DNA from: Halobacteriovorax sp.
GTDB taxonomy: Bacteria > Bdellovibrionota > Bacteriovoracia > Bacteriovoracales > Bacteriovoracaceae
Direction of reading: 5' to 3'
Length of the DNA: 7,099 bases
NCBI GenBank assembly: GCA_002686115.1
Contig: NZAF01000191.1
Location: 1 to 7,099, forward strand
Part shown: positions 6,097 through 7,099 of the stretch, piece after piece
Layout: each line of letters opens with the position of its first letter
Numbering within the stretch: position 1 is the first letter of the stretch
Translations under genes and position numbers: made by a program
Notes under the pieces: generated by a model
What the model was told of the DNA's origin: nothing
What the model saw: only the letters and a program-made list of their open reading frames with translations
Database searches by the model: none

Positions 6097-7099
6097 TGAT
6101 GAATAAATTATTTTTAATATATTTTCTTCTTGTGAGCTCCACTCAGGCAAAAAATATTTTGTCTGAGGATATGGTCTTAACCTCAAGCATGAAGCATTAT
6201 CCAAAAATCTTAGAAGCTCTCAAAAACGTTGAGGCTGCAAAGATGAGTGTTCAAGAATCACTCGGTGGCTTTGATGCTAAATTAAAATCAAAGGCTGACT
6301 ACCGTGATCGTGGTTATTATGACGGTAAATCAGTTGATGTTGTTATAGAAAAGCCACTTCCATATATGAATAGTAAAATCTATCTTGGCCATAAAAGATC
6401 TGATGGCGACTTCCCTACATATGAACAAAAAAGACTGACTCTAGATAGTGGTGAGAACCGAATGGGGATAGCATTCTCTTTATGGCAAGACAGAGACATC
6501 GACCCTGTTCGCCTAAAACTAAGAATTAATAAGCTAAAACTTACAAATGAAGAAATGAAAGTACTTCGCTCTCAAGTTGATGTAAAACAAAAAGCAACAA
6601 AAGCCTATTGGAAGTGGGTCGCTTATGGAAATATTTATAGTGTTCTTAAAGACCTTTTAGAAATTGCATTAGAAAGAGAAAAGGGTCTTATAAAGAGAAT
6701 TAAGCAAGGTGACTTAGCTGCCATCTACAAGACTGAAAACCAAAAATATATATTAAAAAGAAAGACCCAAGTTATTGAAGCAAGACAAAGTTTTTTAGAT
6801 GCAACACTAAGTCTTTCACTGTTTCTTAGGGACGAAAAAGGCAATCCTCTTATAGCATCAGAAAAGTTACTACCATCAGAACTTCCTGATGAGAAAAAAA
6901 TCTCTCAAGAAGCTTTAAATAAAGCGAAAAAACATGCTCTAGAAATCAATCCGGACTTAATAACTCTTGATAACAAAATCAAAGAACAACAACTTCAAGA
7001 AAGTTTTGGGCAAAATATGTTAAAGCCAAGAGTTGATCTTCATCTTGAAGTATCTAATGACCGTGGAGATGGTTCTAAGAGCTTAAAAGGGCAAGAAAA
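6096..7099 (+). CDS. TolC-family outer-membrane channel protein (3' end cut by window edge)
   Basis: At least 334 codons are visible and the gene continues past the right edge. A Sec signal peptide (MMNKLFLIYFLLVSSTQA, cleavage after Ala18) is followed by the first TolC/OEP repeat: helix PKILEALKNVEAAKMSVQESLG (36-57), a strand region of the beta-barrel (about 60-130, with KLKSKADYRD and IEKPLPY), long helices from about 137 to 244 (RLKLRINKLKL, KQKATKAYWKWVAYGNIYSVLKDLLEIALEREKGL, then RIKQGDLAAIYKTENQ at 201-216, the usual R-x-x-x-G-x-x motif) and the start of the second repeat near 268 (SQEALNKAKKHALEINPDL). It would form the trimeric outer-membrane exit duct for the ABC/HlyD pair. The ATG at 6096 overlaps the adaptor's stop by one base (TAATG); a second ATG at 6099 is equally possible, with AGAAG 5 nt before it. 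Confidence 0.88.
   Translation, partial: MMNKLFLIYFLLVSSTQAKNILSEDMVLTSSMKHYPKILEALKNVEAAKMSVQESLGGFDAKLKSKADYRDRGYYDGKSVDVVIEKPLPYMNSKIYLGHKRSDGDFPTYEQKRLTLDSGENRMGIAFSLWQDRDIDPVRLKLRINKLKLTNEEMKVLRSQVDVKQKATKAYWKWVAYGNIYSVLKDLLEIALEREKGLIKRIKQGDLAAIYKTENQKYILKRKTQVIEARQSFLDATLSLSLFLRDEKGNPLIASEKLLPSELPDEKKISQEALNKAKKHALEINPDLITLDNKIKEQQLQESFGQNMLKPRVDLHLEVSNDRGDGSKSLKGQE

Overview
The window looks like a piece of an AT-rich Gram-negative chromosome. An outer-membrane (TolC-type) factor, a periplasmic adaptor, a predicted lipoprotein and a Sec-type signal peptide all imply two membranes. Base composition and gene style would suit a marine Bdellovibrionota lineage (Bacteriovorax/Halobacteriovorax-like), but nothing here fixes the taxonomy; treat that as a weak guess.

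Layout. Bases 1-3040 are read on the minus strand: a partial alpha/beta-hydrolase lipoprotein (1-569, cut by the window edge), a short PepSY-type membrane protein just upstream of it (589-1125, probably the same transcript), a class I dihydroorotase-like protein (1258-2580) and a small secreted protein of unknown function (2705-3040). A perfect 12-bp inverted repeat lies between the last two. A 273-bp divergent intergenic region (3041-3313) holds several inverted repeats and weak promoter candidates. From 3314 to the right edge a tightly packed plus-strand operon encodes the three layers of a type I secretion-like export machine: an ABC exporter half (3314-4990), an HlyD/membrane-fusion adaptor (4993-6096) and a TolC-family outer-membrane protein (6096 to beyond 7099).

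The most notable point is that the ABC protein keeps the exporter fold and an intact reading frame but has lost the key residues of nearly every nucleotide-binding motif (Walker A, Q-loop, signature, Walker B Asp, H-loop). It is probably a catalytically dead half-transporter that needs a second, active ABC subunit, for which no gene is visible in the window. The second notable point is the dihydroorotase-like enzyme: it keeps most active-site residues but has Gln in place of the first His of the metal-binding HxH motif, and its N-terminal region is divergent. No RNA genes, mobile elements or CRISPR arrays were seen.
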